Below are positions 42,911 through 53,717 of a stretch of DNA of 64,000 nucleotides, piece by piece. Source of the stretch: Phlegmacium glaucopus. Taxonomy: Eukaryota; Basidiomycota; Agaricomycetes; Agaricales; Cortinariaceae. The position numbers and the translations under genes are program-made. Each line of letters begins with the position of its first letter. The stretch's first letter is position 1. Under the pieces are notes generated by a model. That model made no database searches. It was not told where the DNA came from and saw only the letters and a program-made list of their open reading frames with translations. The DNA is taken from assembly GCA_015039465.1 (NCBI GenBank), contig MU130547.1, positions 245,233-309,232 on the forward strand. The letters are read 5' to 3'.

Positions 42911-43102
42911 ATGAAATCAATTATTTCCATTGCGATTGTCGCCATGCTCTCCATCGCAAACACTCAAGCGAGTCCAACAGCGAGCCCTCAGGGTATAGTT
43001 TGTTTGAGCGATACTTGCTCTCCGACTCCTCCCTTCTGTCCGTTGGGTTATGTGGTTGGTGGAGTTCCTGGGTGCTACACTTGCTGCCGTAAAGTCGATT
43101 GA
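42911..43102 (+). CDS. Secreted cysteine-rich peptide 1
   Basis: The protein is 63 aa. The signal peptide is MKSIISIAIVAMLSIANTQA, probably cleaved after ...TQAS. The mature part has six cysteines in the order C-x4-C-x6-C-x11-C-x2-C-C, then RKVD. The neighbouring peptide 2 has the same spacing apart from one residue. The ATG at 42911 is chosen over an upstream in-frame ATG (42884) because the latter falls in the putative 5'UTR intron. Function is unknown; the layout is that of small secreted proteins of fungi. Confidence 0.7.
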   Translation: MKSIISIAIVAMLSIANTQASPTASPQGIVCLSDTCSPTPPFCPLGYVVGGVPGCYTCCRKVD

Positions 43103-43479
43103 CGCGTTACCTATTGTTTTGCCGGCATAGCAAGGTATGTATTGTATTGTTCCAATAGTGTTGCCATCCTGAAACGTCCATCATTGAAAAGCCGTATTCT
43201 CAGGAGTAGTCTACCGTGCCCGTCTTCTCGAGAAAAGGGAGCAGCAATATGTAACTAGTATTAAGACATATGTGATGAATACAATGATTTATCCTCAGGT
43301 GAATTTGATGATTACGCCCCGTTTTTCAAATATCTAGGTCTTTCTAATGTGATACCTGATCAGCCCTGTGACCTCAAACACCTCGGTCTGTCTGCGCACA
43401 TGTCATCTACCATTGTCAATATGCTGTAATATTCTAGGAACAAGAATGAAAATTCCGTATCCAACTTCTTCCCTAGATC

Positions 43480-43487
43480 TATATAAA
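43480..43487 (+). promoter_or_regulatory. TATA box of cysteine-rich peptide gene 2
   Basis: CTATATAAAACCTC lies about 170 bp before the ATG at 43657, similar to the arrangement of peptide gene 1. Confidence 0.65.
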
Positions 43488-43656
43488 ACCTCTGCATGCG
43501 TGCTTGGTTCCTTCCTCCACACGTTCAAGTTCAAGTTGTTCAGTACCACATTTTCCTATTCTCCAATCGAAGTCAGCTATCAAAGTATACTTCCAAATTC
43601 GATCCACTTGCATAGGACTATAGCTAATTGGATACGTGCTAGACATTTATCAAACT

Positions 43657-43836
43657 ATGAAGTCGATCATCCTCGTTGCGCTTTGCACTATGTTTGCCAT
43701 CGCAAGCACAGAAGCGAGTCCAGCTGCAGCTACGGATTGCAACCACGAATGCTTTGCGATGCCTGTTCTCTGTATCGTAGGCACCGAACTCATTAAGGTC
43801 GGCAAATGCTACCGCTGCTGCCCCATAGTTGCTTGA
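43657..43836 (+). CDS. Secreted cysteine-rich peptide 2
   Basis: The protein is 59 aa. The signal peptide is MKSIILVALCTMFAIASTEA, clearly homologous to that of peptide 1 (MKSII start, A..A cleavage site). The mature part has six cysteines as C-x3-C-x6-C-x11-C-x2-C-C followed by PIVA. Residues between the cysteines are mostly different from peptide 1, so the pair diverged quickly while keeping the framework. The upstream in-frame ATG (43636) would precede the hydrophobic core by seven residues and is less likely. Function is unknown. Confidence 0.7.
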   Translation: MKSIILVALCTMFAIASTEASPAAATDCNHECFAMPVLCIVGTELIKVGKCYRCCPIVA

Positions 43837-43839
43837 AGT

Positions 43840-44774
43840 CAGCTTTCGGCGATAACTCAGGACAAGGTACACCAGTAATTAATTTGCTCTTCTTTATGTA
43901 CTGTGCTGATACAGTTTTAGGTTCTTTTATTTTCAGCAATAGTAGGAGAGCCAGATCTTCCTACTGAGAAATACAAATTGTCATTAGAATACCAAATTTT
44001 AAGGCATGTCTGCAAATTCAGTGGTAAAGGCTTCCTTGAGAACTGTAGGCATATCGCAGCCTCCATGATTGTTGGATTTAAGTTCATTTGTTGCATAATA
44101 CCGCCGGCTTCATGATCGGTAACTTATGCGTCCCCATAAACTGCAAGGGGATAACGGTCTCTTAGCGAGAGCATTCAAAGAATCAATAGTTTGTGCGAAC
44201 CCTTCCAGTAAACAACTGGACACGTCCCTCAAGTAATACCTATAGAGTCTACAGGGCTGAAGCCAACTAAGAGTTTTCAATGGCCCAATAAATATAAACA
44301 ATTTGCTAACCGATACGTAACATTATCAAAAACCTACGTCATCGTCAATATGAATTCATTCCGTCCTGGGGAGCACCGGGTCAGCTGAGACGGGTTGAGA
44401 GCCGTAATACTCGCAGTTGAGGGTAAATAACTGTCAAAAGGTGTTTGAATTCACTGTTGATTTGAGGAAGAATGAACGTTAACGAACGTTGATGTCTTCA
44501 AACAGTATCGAGGGATTTTATGAGAAATCTAGATCCGAACCCCCACCATGATATTGCCCCCCATGATGTTATTCCTATCCATCTCCTCAGAAGAATCGAA
44601 CATCTTCTGCAACTTCTCAAGCCTGCCGTAAGTGGTCATAAGCATAACTGCCTCATGTCAGTCGCGTGATATAGCCACGAAGCAGCCATGAACTTGAAAC
44701 AGCCAGATTGTATCACAGAGCCCAGTGGCCTATCTCTGCTTTTCACTCAGTAAGAAATTTTCACGACCAGAATC
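43840..44774. other. Intergenic region
   Basis: No gene is supported. The longest minus-strand frame (44110-44301) has no recognisable features. The right end contains the putative promoter of the next BTB gene. Confidence 0.4.
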
Positions 44775-45770
44775 ATGAATCCTTTACTAGACTCGTCGAA
44801 AGGCCCGAAAACCTTACCCAACCCTTTTACCGAACCGGAGGCGCCAGACCCAGAATGCGAACGCGATAACCTGTATTACTTCGATATCATTGTTTTCAAG
44901 GTGTGTAATTATTTCTGATCTCTGGCTTCCATCGTAAGTTACAAGTTCCATCTGGGCCATCACTCGAAAGGTCGACAACACTCTCTTTCGCGTTCCTAAG
45001 AACGGGTTTCAAGTAGCAGACAGCTTTTTTGAAACCATATTCTCCTTACCTCAACCAGAAGGTACAATGGTAGAAGGATCGGACGATACTTGTCCTCTTA
45101 TTTTAAGCGGTATCAGTAAGGCGTACTTTCGGGGTTTCCTTCGTGTTCTATACCCTTTGTGAGTGTCAAAAATTTCATCAATCCACGGTACAGCTGAACT
45201 TATCCCGAGGTGCCCAGCAATGGGACGGCCGTAACATATGAAGAATGGGTTGGAGCCTTAGATCTGGCGACCATGTGGGATTTCAAGGAGGTCTGTCTGG
45301 CGTTTCCCGCTACTAGTACATGATGCACCATTGAAATTTTACCTCAGATCCGCAGAGCATCCGTGGGGGTGTTGTCGAAGCTCATAAACTCAAGGAACGC
45401 CGTCGAAAACATACTGCTTGCTAAAAAATACAGGGTCAAGCAATGGCTCCGGGATGGCTATTTGAAACTCTTACAACAAACCGAACCATTGAACATCGAT
45501 GAACTCCGGGCTTCAAATGTAGACTTGCTAACGATAGCAAGACTGTGGTCTATTTATGGAACGATAATGGCTAATCGCTCGAAAGCACCCAGTAACTGCA
45601 GTAACTGTTCGGGTTGCGATTCTGGGGGGTCCGCCTCCCTGTCAGAGGTTACACACGCTGAGGCCGATCCACTGATCCTCAAAATTTTCGCAGACGAGTT
45701 CAAGGAGATGAAAGATGGGTTGGGTACCCCAAAGAAGACAAACGGGAAAAAAAAGAAAAGTTCGAAATAA
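44775..45770 (+). CDS. BTB/POZ domain protein (copy d)
   Basis: Exons 44775-44900 (MNPLLDSSKGPK ... DNLYYFDIIVFK), 44971-45158 (VDNTLFRVPKNGFQVADSFF ... KAYFRGFLRVLYP), about 45213-45290 (TYEEWVGALDLATMWDFKE) and 45348-45770 (IRRASVGVLSKLINSRNAVE ... GKKKKSSK). This is a BTB protein of a second subgroup, shared with copy e, with a conserved KYRVKQWLRDGYLKLLQQ block and a Cys-containing SNCSNCSGC segment. The junction between exons 2 and 3 does not keep phase with any AG acceptor I can find, so a 1-nt frameshift or unusual splice is possible. The Lys-rich tail may direct it to the nucleus. Confidence 0.7.
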
Positions 45771-46552
45771 TTAATGAGAAGAGCCTCATATTGAAACGCT
45801 ATGGAAGGTGTGCAGATCTTATCTCGATCTGTGTCAATTTACCTATCAAGGCTTCAATCCTATGGTAGCTGCGAAATGAACGTTTGAAAAGTGTGGAAGA
45901 TCACGTTATAAGGTGCCTTCGAGATCTCGATTGTAATGAGCAACAAGTTAAGAGGAAAGTTTTTAATTAGCAGAATCATCTTATTTATGAACTACTATAT
46001 GATCTTTAGTAGGTAGCTCTGAATCTGTATTCAAAGTATGAAGACAGTCAGAAGTTGAAACTGGTTGAAAGGTTGAAAGGTTTAGGGTTATCTTCCCCCG
46101 CTTTCGACTGGGGCAGGTAACCTCAGCAGGGTAACCCCAATTGATTGATAAACCTAGCAGTGCGGGTTGTCTGATTGTGCGCTATGCCATTTCAAGTTGG
46201 ATGCTGTTTTATTTGAACGATCGATAAGTATTTCAAACTACCAAAAATAAAATCTGAATGTGGCAGGGCTGATGAGTGACTTATTGTACGCGTGAGATTG
46301 ACCAGAGTATTGGAAATGGTGCCACCCATACATTCAGGCTAACTTGATAATGTTATTTTCGGTCAAGACAGTTCCATGACAAAGTCACAAGTCAGATCGT
46401 GCTCAAAGGAGCTTATCAGCTTGAGCCTTATCAACAATAGTTGGCTGTAAGGGGATCGTGCATTCCCACGATGCTCGAAATAGGCGCCCAGGGTACGGAC
46501 ATCTTCCAAATACATCTTTGCTTTACCTCGGTTTTGATATCGCGGCGTAATC
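45771..46552. other. Intergenic region
   Basis: I see no gene or clear repeat. It lies between the two tandem BTB genes of subgroup 2 and presumably carries the 3' end of copy d and the promoter of copy e. Confidence 0.4.
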
Positions 46553-47519
46553 ATGGATACATCTCGGTCATCGCCCAGTTCAATCAGTTCAAGCGGTCCT
46601 TCCGCAGACACTGGAGAACCACACGCTCTCGACTTACCTCACGATCGGGCTCTCAGTCCCAGCTCATCGATAACACGAGACGATGTGTTTTACTTTGAAA
46701 CCATCGCTTTTCAAGTACGTTGTAAATTGCTCTTCTACTGCCTTTGGTTTGATGGATCTTAATCTGCAACTCTACAGGTCGAGGACACGCTCTTTCGTGT
46801 TTTCAAAAGTGGATTTGAAGTCAAAGGAAGTGCATTTGAAGCAATATTTTCCCTTCCACAGGCTCAAGGGTACGATATTGAGGGGACCAATGATTCAAAT
46901 CCCATTCATCTGCGTGGAATCGGCAAAGCCAACTTTACAAGCTTCCTTCGTGTTTTGTATCGGATGTATCCCTTGTGAGCGTTTATTTTTTGGAGGAACT
47001 GAGACCCCTCGTGACGACGATCCAGCCAGGGTACTCCTATAACCTACGATGAATGGATTGGGGCCCTCGATCTAGCGACGATGTGGGATTTTAAAGAGGT
47101 AAGCTCACGGAAAAATCATAGGTCCATATTTCCTATGTCTTAAACATTTTTTCCACCAGATTCGAAAGACATGTATCGAAGCCCTCTCCGAACTCATAAA
47201 ATCAAGGCCCGCCTTTGATAACATACTTCTTGCTAGAAAATATAAGGTTGAGAAGTGGTTGCGGGACGGATATGTTCAACTTTTACAACAAGGAGTACTG
47301 GATTTAGGCGGCGATATCTGCAACTCAAAGCTAGACCTGGTAACAATAGCCAAGTTATTGTATATCCGGGAGAGGAAGCATGGTTCTTATCTCCAACAAG
47401 GCGAATATTGTATTTCTTGCTCTAGGCGCTTGAGAGCAGGCATCTTTAAAAGAGACGAAGCCAACAAAAGGATCGATGAGGTATTTTCTGACGAAATTGC
47501 TGGGATGCAAGACGGCTAG
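46553..47519 (+). CDS. BTB/POZ domain protein (copy e)
   Basis: Exons 46553-46714 (Ser-rich start, ending DDVFYFETIAFQ), 46778-46974 (VEDTLFRVFKSGFEVKGSAF ... FTSFLRVLYRMYP), 47026-47098 (GTPITYDEWIGALDLATMWD) and 47160-47519 (IRKTCIEALSELIKSR ... EIAGMQDG) keep phase. It is a tandem paralogue of copy d, with the same four-exon design and the KYKVEKWLRDGYVQLLQQ block. YRMYP shows a two-residue insertion before the exon end compared with the usual LYPL. The target is unknown. Confidence 0.8.
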
Positions 47520-47810
47520 TGGGATGGTTATGGTATGGTAAGCATCAATAACACTCCTGAACTTCTGTGGTAAACTGGGCCACACAACATGGTCATATTA
47601 GCTATAAAAAACTTTTTACGGTTATTGTCAACTTGATGTACCCGCAATTTTTCATGCGGTTATCTCTTTAGGCTGTCTGTAGGATTTTATCTTTATCTTC
47701 ACGACAACATCACCCTGAGAACCATAAGCAAAGTGATCCAAAAAAGATTGCCTATAATATTTGATCTTCATCCAGTCTAATGCAGTACAAAAGCCAATCC
47801 TTCTGCAAGT

Positions 47811-48668
47811 TCAACGCCCGCGTCGCGCATATTCCCTCTTTTGTGAATTTAATTTTTGCTGCTCCTCCTCACGTAATTTGGCTTTAGCACGTTCTTCGGT
47901 GAAGAACTTGAGGCTGAAAGCGCTGTCTACGAATTCCTTCATGAAGCGCATCTTGGGTAGCGCATTGCTACTACTGGCTGACGGTGGAGGTGGCACAAAG
48001 GAAATAATGAGTATGTACTCATTAGAATAAGGTGCGTCGGTGATTGATTCGCCCGTCGTCGACACCTATGTTTCAAGGCGCGAGAGTAGAAAAGCAGCCA
48101 ATGATAGGGACGATGGGCGTGTGAATTCGACAAGTTATTAATAGAAGCACGTATTCAAGTCCAGAGTTGGCGTGAAGGTAGGATGAATCGTTTGGTGAGA
48201 TAACAAGAAAGACAAAAGACGCCTGTATGATACGTACATGTACGGTCATCTTATCGCCGGCCTCGACAACTTCGTGGATTGTTATCTGATAAGGGGGATT
48301 TCGACATTTGGTGGAGTGTGAAAAAATCGGGTAGAAAATAGAATGCCAGAGTGCATTAGCGACAAACGATGATAACTCTACGTGAGCCTCAATACCTGAA
48401 ATCGTTTCAACAATGGCATTACGGCCCTTAAGTATTCTCCATACTGTCGCTTGTTTAGAACGGGACGACCAAGTGACTGGGGTAGGATACGATGCTCCAG
48501 GGCCTCGTCGAAACATGCCATTATATCCTTGAAATTCCAGGCGTGGAGTGCCTCGATATATGCAAGGAAAGCACGCAAGTTCGGAGAGGGTACGTTTGGA
48601 ACAGTGAATCCATAGTTTGGTGATTGACTAGGGTTGAATTGAGCAATCGTGGCGGGGGATGAAGCCAT
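47811..48668 (-). CDS. NTF2/SnoaL-like fold protein
   Basis: The first exon runs from MASSPATIAQFNPSQSP (48668) through YIEALHAWNFKDIMACFD to MPLLKRFQ. After an intron of about 110 bp (GTATTG ... TTATCAG) it continues ITIHEVVEAGDKMTVH. A second intron (GTACGT ... ACATAG) leads to VSTTGESITDAPYSNEYILI, KMRFMKEFVDSAF and a Lys/Glu-rich tail ending at TGA 47811-47813. The order helix - TDAPY.NEYIL - KEFVDS is typical of small fungal SnoaL/NTF2-like proteins of about 170-180 aa. These cone-shaped folds bind small hydrophobic ligands, but the substrate cannot be told from sequence. Catalytic residues are not recognisable. Confidence 0.75.
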
Positions 48669-49700
48669 TCGGCCTTATCAGCTGGTGTGAGACCGTGGGA
48701 CGTGGAGGTTGTAGCTCTGAGTTGAAAGGGGTATAAAGGAACGCGGGAAGTTATTTGACCACGCCTTTGCTCAGCGCGCTTCTTAAAGTCGTAGAAAAAC
48801 AAGATAACAAGGTCAGTATGGTTTATAGGGTAAAAGGCAGTAGAGCGGAAAATCAAATTTCAAATAATTGCCATGTCAGGAAAGTGGGGAGGGATTCTGG
48901 GATTTTGTTTCCCATGGATAGATTGAATGACTAGGCCACTGGGAAACAGATCTTGGCCGATGCCAACTTCAAAAGGGAAGAGTATTTGCGAACTTATTCC
49001 ATGTATCCCCATGGATCTTGCTCTGTGTTGACGTCACTTGTAGGAAACCGACATATAAGAGTTGAAGCCTGTTTTGGCATAAAGGATTCATAGGTGAGAC
49101 GCAATTTTTGGGGTCAAAAACGCTTTTGGAACCGGGCAAAAAGATAGGTATCATCCGAGTACCAATAAGGTTCATGCTAAACGCATCTGATTGCTCCGCT
49201 TGGAGATCCAGATGCAAAGGCTCCAATCCGTAAGTTCCAGTGATAACAAGAAGACCTAAAATTTTCATGCGAAATCTCTATTATGGCTTCATCAGTACTG
49301 TTCAGATAGGAGCAAAGAGAAGAGCAGAATAAGGCACCCAATTGTTTGTGTTGGCAAAGTGGCGGACACCTCGACAGTGAGCACATGGAAGATCCATTCA
49401 ATTGTCTTCTGTAGATCTTTACTGTTAGCGGCGTAAATGTCTCCAAAATAAAACCATGGAAGGCCTTTTTCGAAATAAAGCTAATCACAACCTATCACAA
49501 CTTGAGTGGGCCGATATCAGGTACTCGCACTACACGGAGTAGAACGTGGTAAGAAGTATTCATATCCTATTTCAGGAATCACGGGGGTAGTACAATTAAA
49601 GATCATATGCTAGTAACACACCAAGGAAGAGAGATATCGAAGACCATTTCATTGATTGAGAAAAGATCTTCAAAAGAAAACCAATAATACAGAGAGTCGT
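48669..49700. other. Intergenic region
   Basis: No gene is supported. The minus-strand frames at 48969-49268 and 49177-49488 lack family motifs and are not connected by obvious introns. Confidence 0.4.
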
Positions 49701-51235
49701 TCAGATAACGTAGACATCTTCCTTCTCAACTTGATATTCTTCTAGCCGCTTAAAATATGCAGCGCGTTCTTGTCGTTCTTGCTCCCATTTCTAATACTGA
49801 ATAAGCTTGATGGGATGGCCTGGACCAGGAGGGGACATACCTCGGCATAGTCATTGTCGTTGTCATTTCGTTCCACGGCTTTTTCTTTCTTCACTTTCTT
49901 GGTCCCAGTCGAGCGCGATTTCTTGGTATTTATTTTAGACTCAGTAGCCTTCGCGCGTTTTGGATCGACCTGTTCCCCCTCAGTCTCCGCGTCATCATCC
50001 AGAGCTGCCCCTAGTTCCAAGGGGGCCATTGTACTCTTCGATGTCGTGGATGGTTCACCTTTAACTATTCCACGTCCAGTGCGGTTTCTTGTTTTCCTAA
50101 AAGCGCTCCCTACCTCCCGATTACCATTGAGTTTATCTGTCAACTCGTCCAAGGTATCCTCTCGCCCAGCGTCCAGAGCACGTTTTTGAGCAGAAGGTTT
50201 CGAAGGGGATGGAGTACTCGGCATTGATGACGAAGATGAAAAAACGCCGTCCTCTTCGCACGACAACCGTTGTCGCTTCTTCTTGTCCTTATGCGGAGTG
50301 GGTGGCGTGGCATAGTGTGGGTGTGGGTGTTCAGAAATGGCACGAGGAAGGGGAGAATTGCCTTGGTACAAGGGGCGTTTTAACCGACGAACTAGACGTG
50401 GTGATGAAGTGTCGGCAACCAGAATCCGACCCAAATCCTCATCAAATTCATCCTGGTGATGATGCCGCTTAAGAGGAGAAGAAGCGGCAGCTGTGCGTTG
50501 GGCTTTGAGTTTCCGTTCCAATGCAACGAAACCGAATGGGTCCGAACTCGATGATATCACGCTAGGGCTGCCATGAGAGGCTGGGCGACCATCGTCAAAT
50601 TCAATCCAGAGATTGTTTTCTTCCTTGTATGAAGAGAGGCCGACCCACAATGTATTCGACTCGGGCAGAATCTTTGGGTATTGCGGTGAAGAAGTCATTT
50701 CAGAGGGAGGAGACGATGGTGGAAGTGGAGAGTCAAGATATGTCGGGGCAGGCAACATCATAGGTACGAGAGCCCCACCGCCCAGACCTTGGGCAAGTGA
50801 CAAGGGGCTGGCAAAATTTACGCTGTTTTCGATCTGCTCTAAAATGCCATGCTCGGCCGCCTCGTTTTCCTCGCCACGGTTGGCAGCCTCAGGCGCGGGC
50901 AGGAACTGCGAAGTGATATCTTGCAGAGGGAGTTTCTTACGTTTCGGTGGTGGGGCTTTAGCTTTGCCTTTTCCTTTCGCTTTGGTTGTGTTGGCTGTGT
51001 TTTCAAGCCCTTTAGGCAGTGTGCTGATCCGCAAGCTAGCTGGAGTTGTCGAGCCTAAGCCGACTCTATTGCCGTTACTACGAGTACGAGTTTGAGAGCG
51101 AGTGGCTCGCGTGGCCGTCCTTCCCTCGTTCTCCTTCTCACTTTCGAAACCATGATTCTGGTCCCGGGTTGTGGTTGAATTTGAAGCATTCGCCGCGTCC
51201 CATTGAGCGCGGGTTACATTCCTTGTGCGGGGCAT
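49701..51235 (-). CDS. Disordered, probably nuclear protein with KEN motif
   Basis: The main exon (49841-51235) and a last exon (49701-49790) are joined by a 50-bp intron (GTATGT ... TATTAG). The final residues read AEKWEQERQERAAYFKRLEEY then QVEKEDVYVI, a helical, charged end, which supports the splice. The total is about 495 aa. The N-terminus has SEKENEGR (a KEN box, an APC/C degradation signal in other proteins), then Lys/Arg-rich patches (PPPKRKKLPLQDIT) and several Ser/Pro clusters. There are repeated SP/TP sites and bipartite basic sequences, so nuclear localisation and cell-cycle phosphorylation are plausible inferences. No folded domain is recognised. Securin-like or shugoshin-like roles were considered but cannot be supported. 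Confidence 0.7.
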
Positions 51236-52659
51236 TCTCTATAACCAGTACGGGGAGAGTAAAGATAGAGATATCCAAGATATTTGTATTTCGTCCTAAA
51301 CAATGGCAAGGGTATCGATATAGAAAAAAAGTGTGCGATCCAAGATGTTGAAGCGTTGAGTCCAGAACTCGAACCACAAATGGCCACACTTGGTAACAGG
51401 CGTGCGAATTTGAGACAAACCAAAGAACGCGTACATACCGCTCGATCACGTGCGTGTCCACTGTTTGTACTTAATTGCATCACAAGCCGCCCAAAAAGTC
51501 GGTGCTGTAATCCACCAGATATTGACACTTTTCGTGCACAAACTAGACTTTGGTCCTTCAGGCTTGGTAAAAAATTCCAAATTAGGAAGAACATACATCA
51601 CGGAAATCTAAAAATGTAATATTTAGATATCGCGCACGAAACACTTCGGGAAAAGCATCCCATTTACGCGTGTTGTCATATCGATAATGTGTTATCATTC
51701 TTATCACTCCCATTTCTCATATTTTTCCATTCTATTCATCCCCTGATCACTTGGCGTGACCCTATCTATGACCAATACGGAGAGGATTTTTATCATGTAT
51801 ACACTTCGTTATTTCGCGTAGTTTACCCCGGGCCCTCAGAGACCCTCAGTCTATCATTTCGGGACTGAATTGTATCTTGTTCTATAGACGGCAAACAGCC
51901 TCAACATGAGGTGTGTGGCCGCACTTTTGTGGTGGTTGTGCGCTTAGTCATTGGCCATCACCCATATTTTCAGGTCAAAACCCATGTCTTTCAGTATGCC
52001 CACAATTTGAACTTGGAATTCTGATGAACGACTGAGCTCGAACAGAGGCTATTCCCATAACATTCACAACGCCAACGTCCTTCGGCCTCATCGGTTCCTC
52101 GGGCTTCATGGGGGCTTGATAAAGAAATCAATAGCAGTTATGACCCGCTTATCTTCGGCCTTGTGGCTTTATTTTAACCTTATCGTCTTAAAGCTCCCAA
52201 CTGTCTTGTATTGTTTACGAGATGGAGGTATCCTGATAACGTCATACAGATGAACTCAATCTCTAACAATCTAATCGGACTACTTAGTAATTATGCCGCA
52301 TCAGTCCTTGCGCTCGACCACATGCCCGGGCCTTTCCTCGACGTTTTACTAGTGCCTAGAGCGTAAGAGTTTGCACATACCCACGGCTTCTTGGTGTCCT
52401 TCATTCTGTGGTGCATGCGTTGACGTCTAGTCTACTTCATGCCGACCTTGACTGGCAATTTCTTGTGAGCCTTCTGGGCTGAAAACCTCCCAATCTGCTC
52501 GATCCTAATGCAGATAACATTCCCCATTGTAACTCTTGTCCAACCAATACTCGACTTTGTCATCGTGAAAAATAGGTCTGATTCCGGGGGCTATTGTATC
52601 AACTTCTGAGGTTCTAAGCGAGGTTGCTCGTTTCAGTTCAGTTATATATTTCCACAGCG
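51236..52659. other. Intergenic region with dispersed motif copy
   Basis: No gene is supported. At about 51770-51870 the motif GGAGAGGATTTTTATCAT ... CATTTCGGGACTGAAT repeats that at 41925-42015. The right edge contains GTTATATATTTCCACAGCG, a TATA-like sequence before the small candidate gene. Confidence 0.4.
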
Positions 52660-52833
52660 ATGGGAATCACGCCGCGAAAGGTATGTCCTACATATGTAGA
52701 TATTCTAAGAGTGTGAAGTTGAATCGGCCTGTCACAGCCCGTCGATATCCGCAAGAACCTGAAATCCGACCTAAAGCGATATTCCGCAGTAGTGTGCTCG
52801 ACTCCATCTTTGACCGCCCTTTATGTCGTCTGA
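52660..52833 (+). CDS. Candidate 38-residue micro-protein (low confidence)
   Basis: ATGGGAATCACGCCGCGAAAG, then an intron with GTATGT donor, TTCTAAG branch-like motif and CACAG acceptor (52681-52737), then a short exon to TGA at 52831 gives MGITPRK + PVDIRKNLKSDLKRY... ALYVV. A TATATA sequence sits about 15 bp upstream. The size resembles basidiomycete pheromone precursors, but the C-terminal CaaX cysteine is missing, so that identity is not supported. Confidence 0.2.
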
Positions 52834-53229
52834 CACACTTTCCCCAGTCCTCGATGTGTAAGGTGAAGGGCGTTAACATTATTTGGATCCTTTGCCGAAG
52901 GCTTTTGTTTAACTTTGAATTATATCGACGCTAACAAACCCTTTGTTTAAGCATTTGTATTTGAAAGAGGTCCAAAGCCTGGTTGGATCCAAAAGAACAA
53001 TGGTTACCAAGTGGCCACACGACTTCTATCAGTTCTATACTCATTGATTGTGACCAGTGCTATGGGCCACACGCCTCTTTAGGATGTTAGTGGACTCAAA
53101 CGTCCGAAATACAGATACGCCACCGTATAGTATAGTACTTATAAACGCTGCCGTTTCCACAGAGGTTTCTGTTCGTGGCTTTCCCTCGATCTCGCCGAAC
53201 TCGACACTTTCGGAAGTCCTAGTCCAATA

Positions 53230-53717
53230 ATGGCTCCTTTCTCTCAACGACTGGCCCGTTCATCACTCGTGCGTGCTCTCTCTTCATCTCTGATCCCGCT
53301 TATTTACTTTATCCTGGGTAGTATGATCCACTCATCACTCTTGAAGTCCTCCCCTTTTGCGCATCAGCCGACGACTACGACATAGACGCGCACATATTCT
53401 CGGGGTATGGGACTTCAAACGACGACGTCCTTCATCCACGACCCAAGCGTCTTGTTGTATCTCAAAACCCACAAAAGGCCGTGCTTCGTAAAGTGAGTAC
53501 ATCGTTCTTGCCCTGAATATCGTGCGTTATTTATAAATTGTAGGCTTGGCCAGATGCTCGTAAGGCAGAAGAGGTGGTATCGTTCCATCAGAAAGACTTG
53601 GCTTCCCAACGCGATAGCCCCTGCAAACTACCCCCAACGCGCCTTATATACGCCATCCTCGGTCAATCAATTGCCCCCTTGGCCCCGGTAGCCTTTAGTC
53701 CAAGAAAAATTGCCTAA
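53230..53717 (+). CDS. Small spliced orphan gene, 127 aa
   Basis: Exons 53230-53268 (MAPFSQRLARSSL), 53322-53492 (YDPLITLEVLPFCASADDYD ... QNPQKAVLRK) and 53544-53717 (AWPDARKAEEVVSFHQKDL ... SPRKIA) all end in phase 0 with good GT and AG sites. A TATAAAC lies about 90 bp upstream of the ATG. The middle of the protein is acidic then basic (HPRPKRLVVSQ). I recognise no family. It lies in front of a second spliced orphan gene on the same strand. Confidence 0.5.

Noticed and set aside
52660..52833. Mating pheromone precursor
   Set aside because: The short protein lacks the C-terminal CaaX cysteine that basidiomycete pheromone precursors need.
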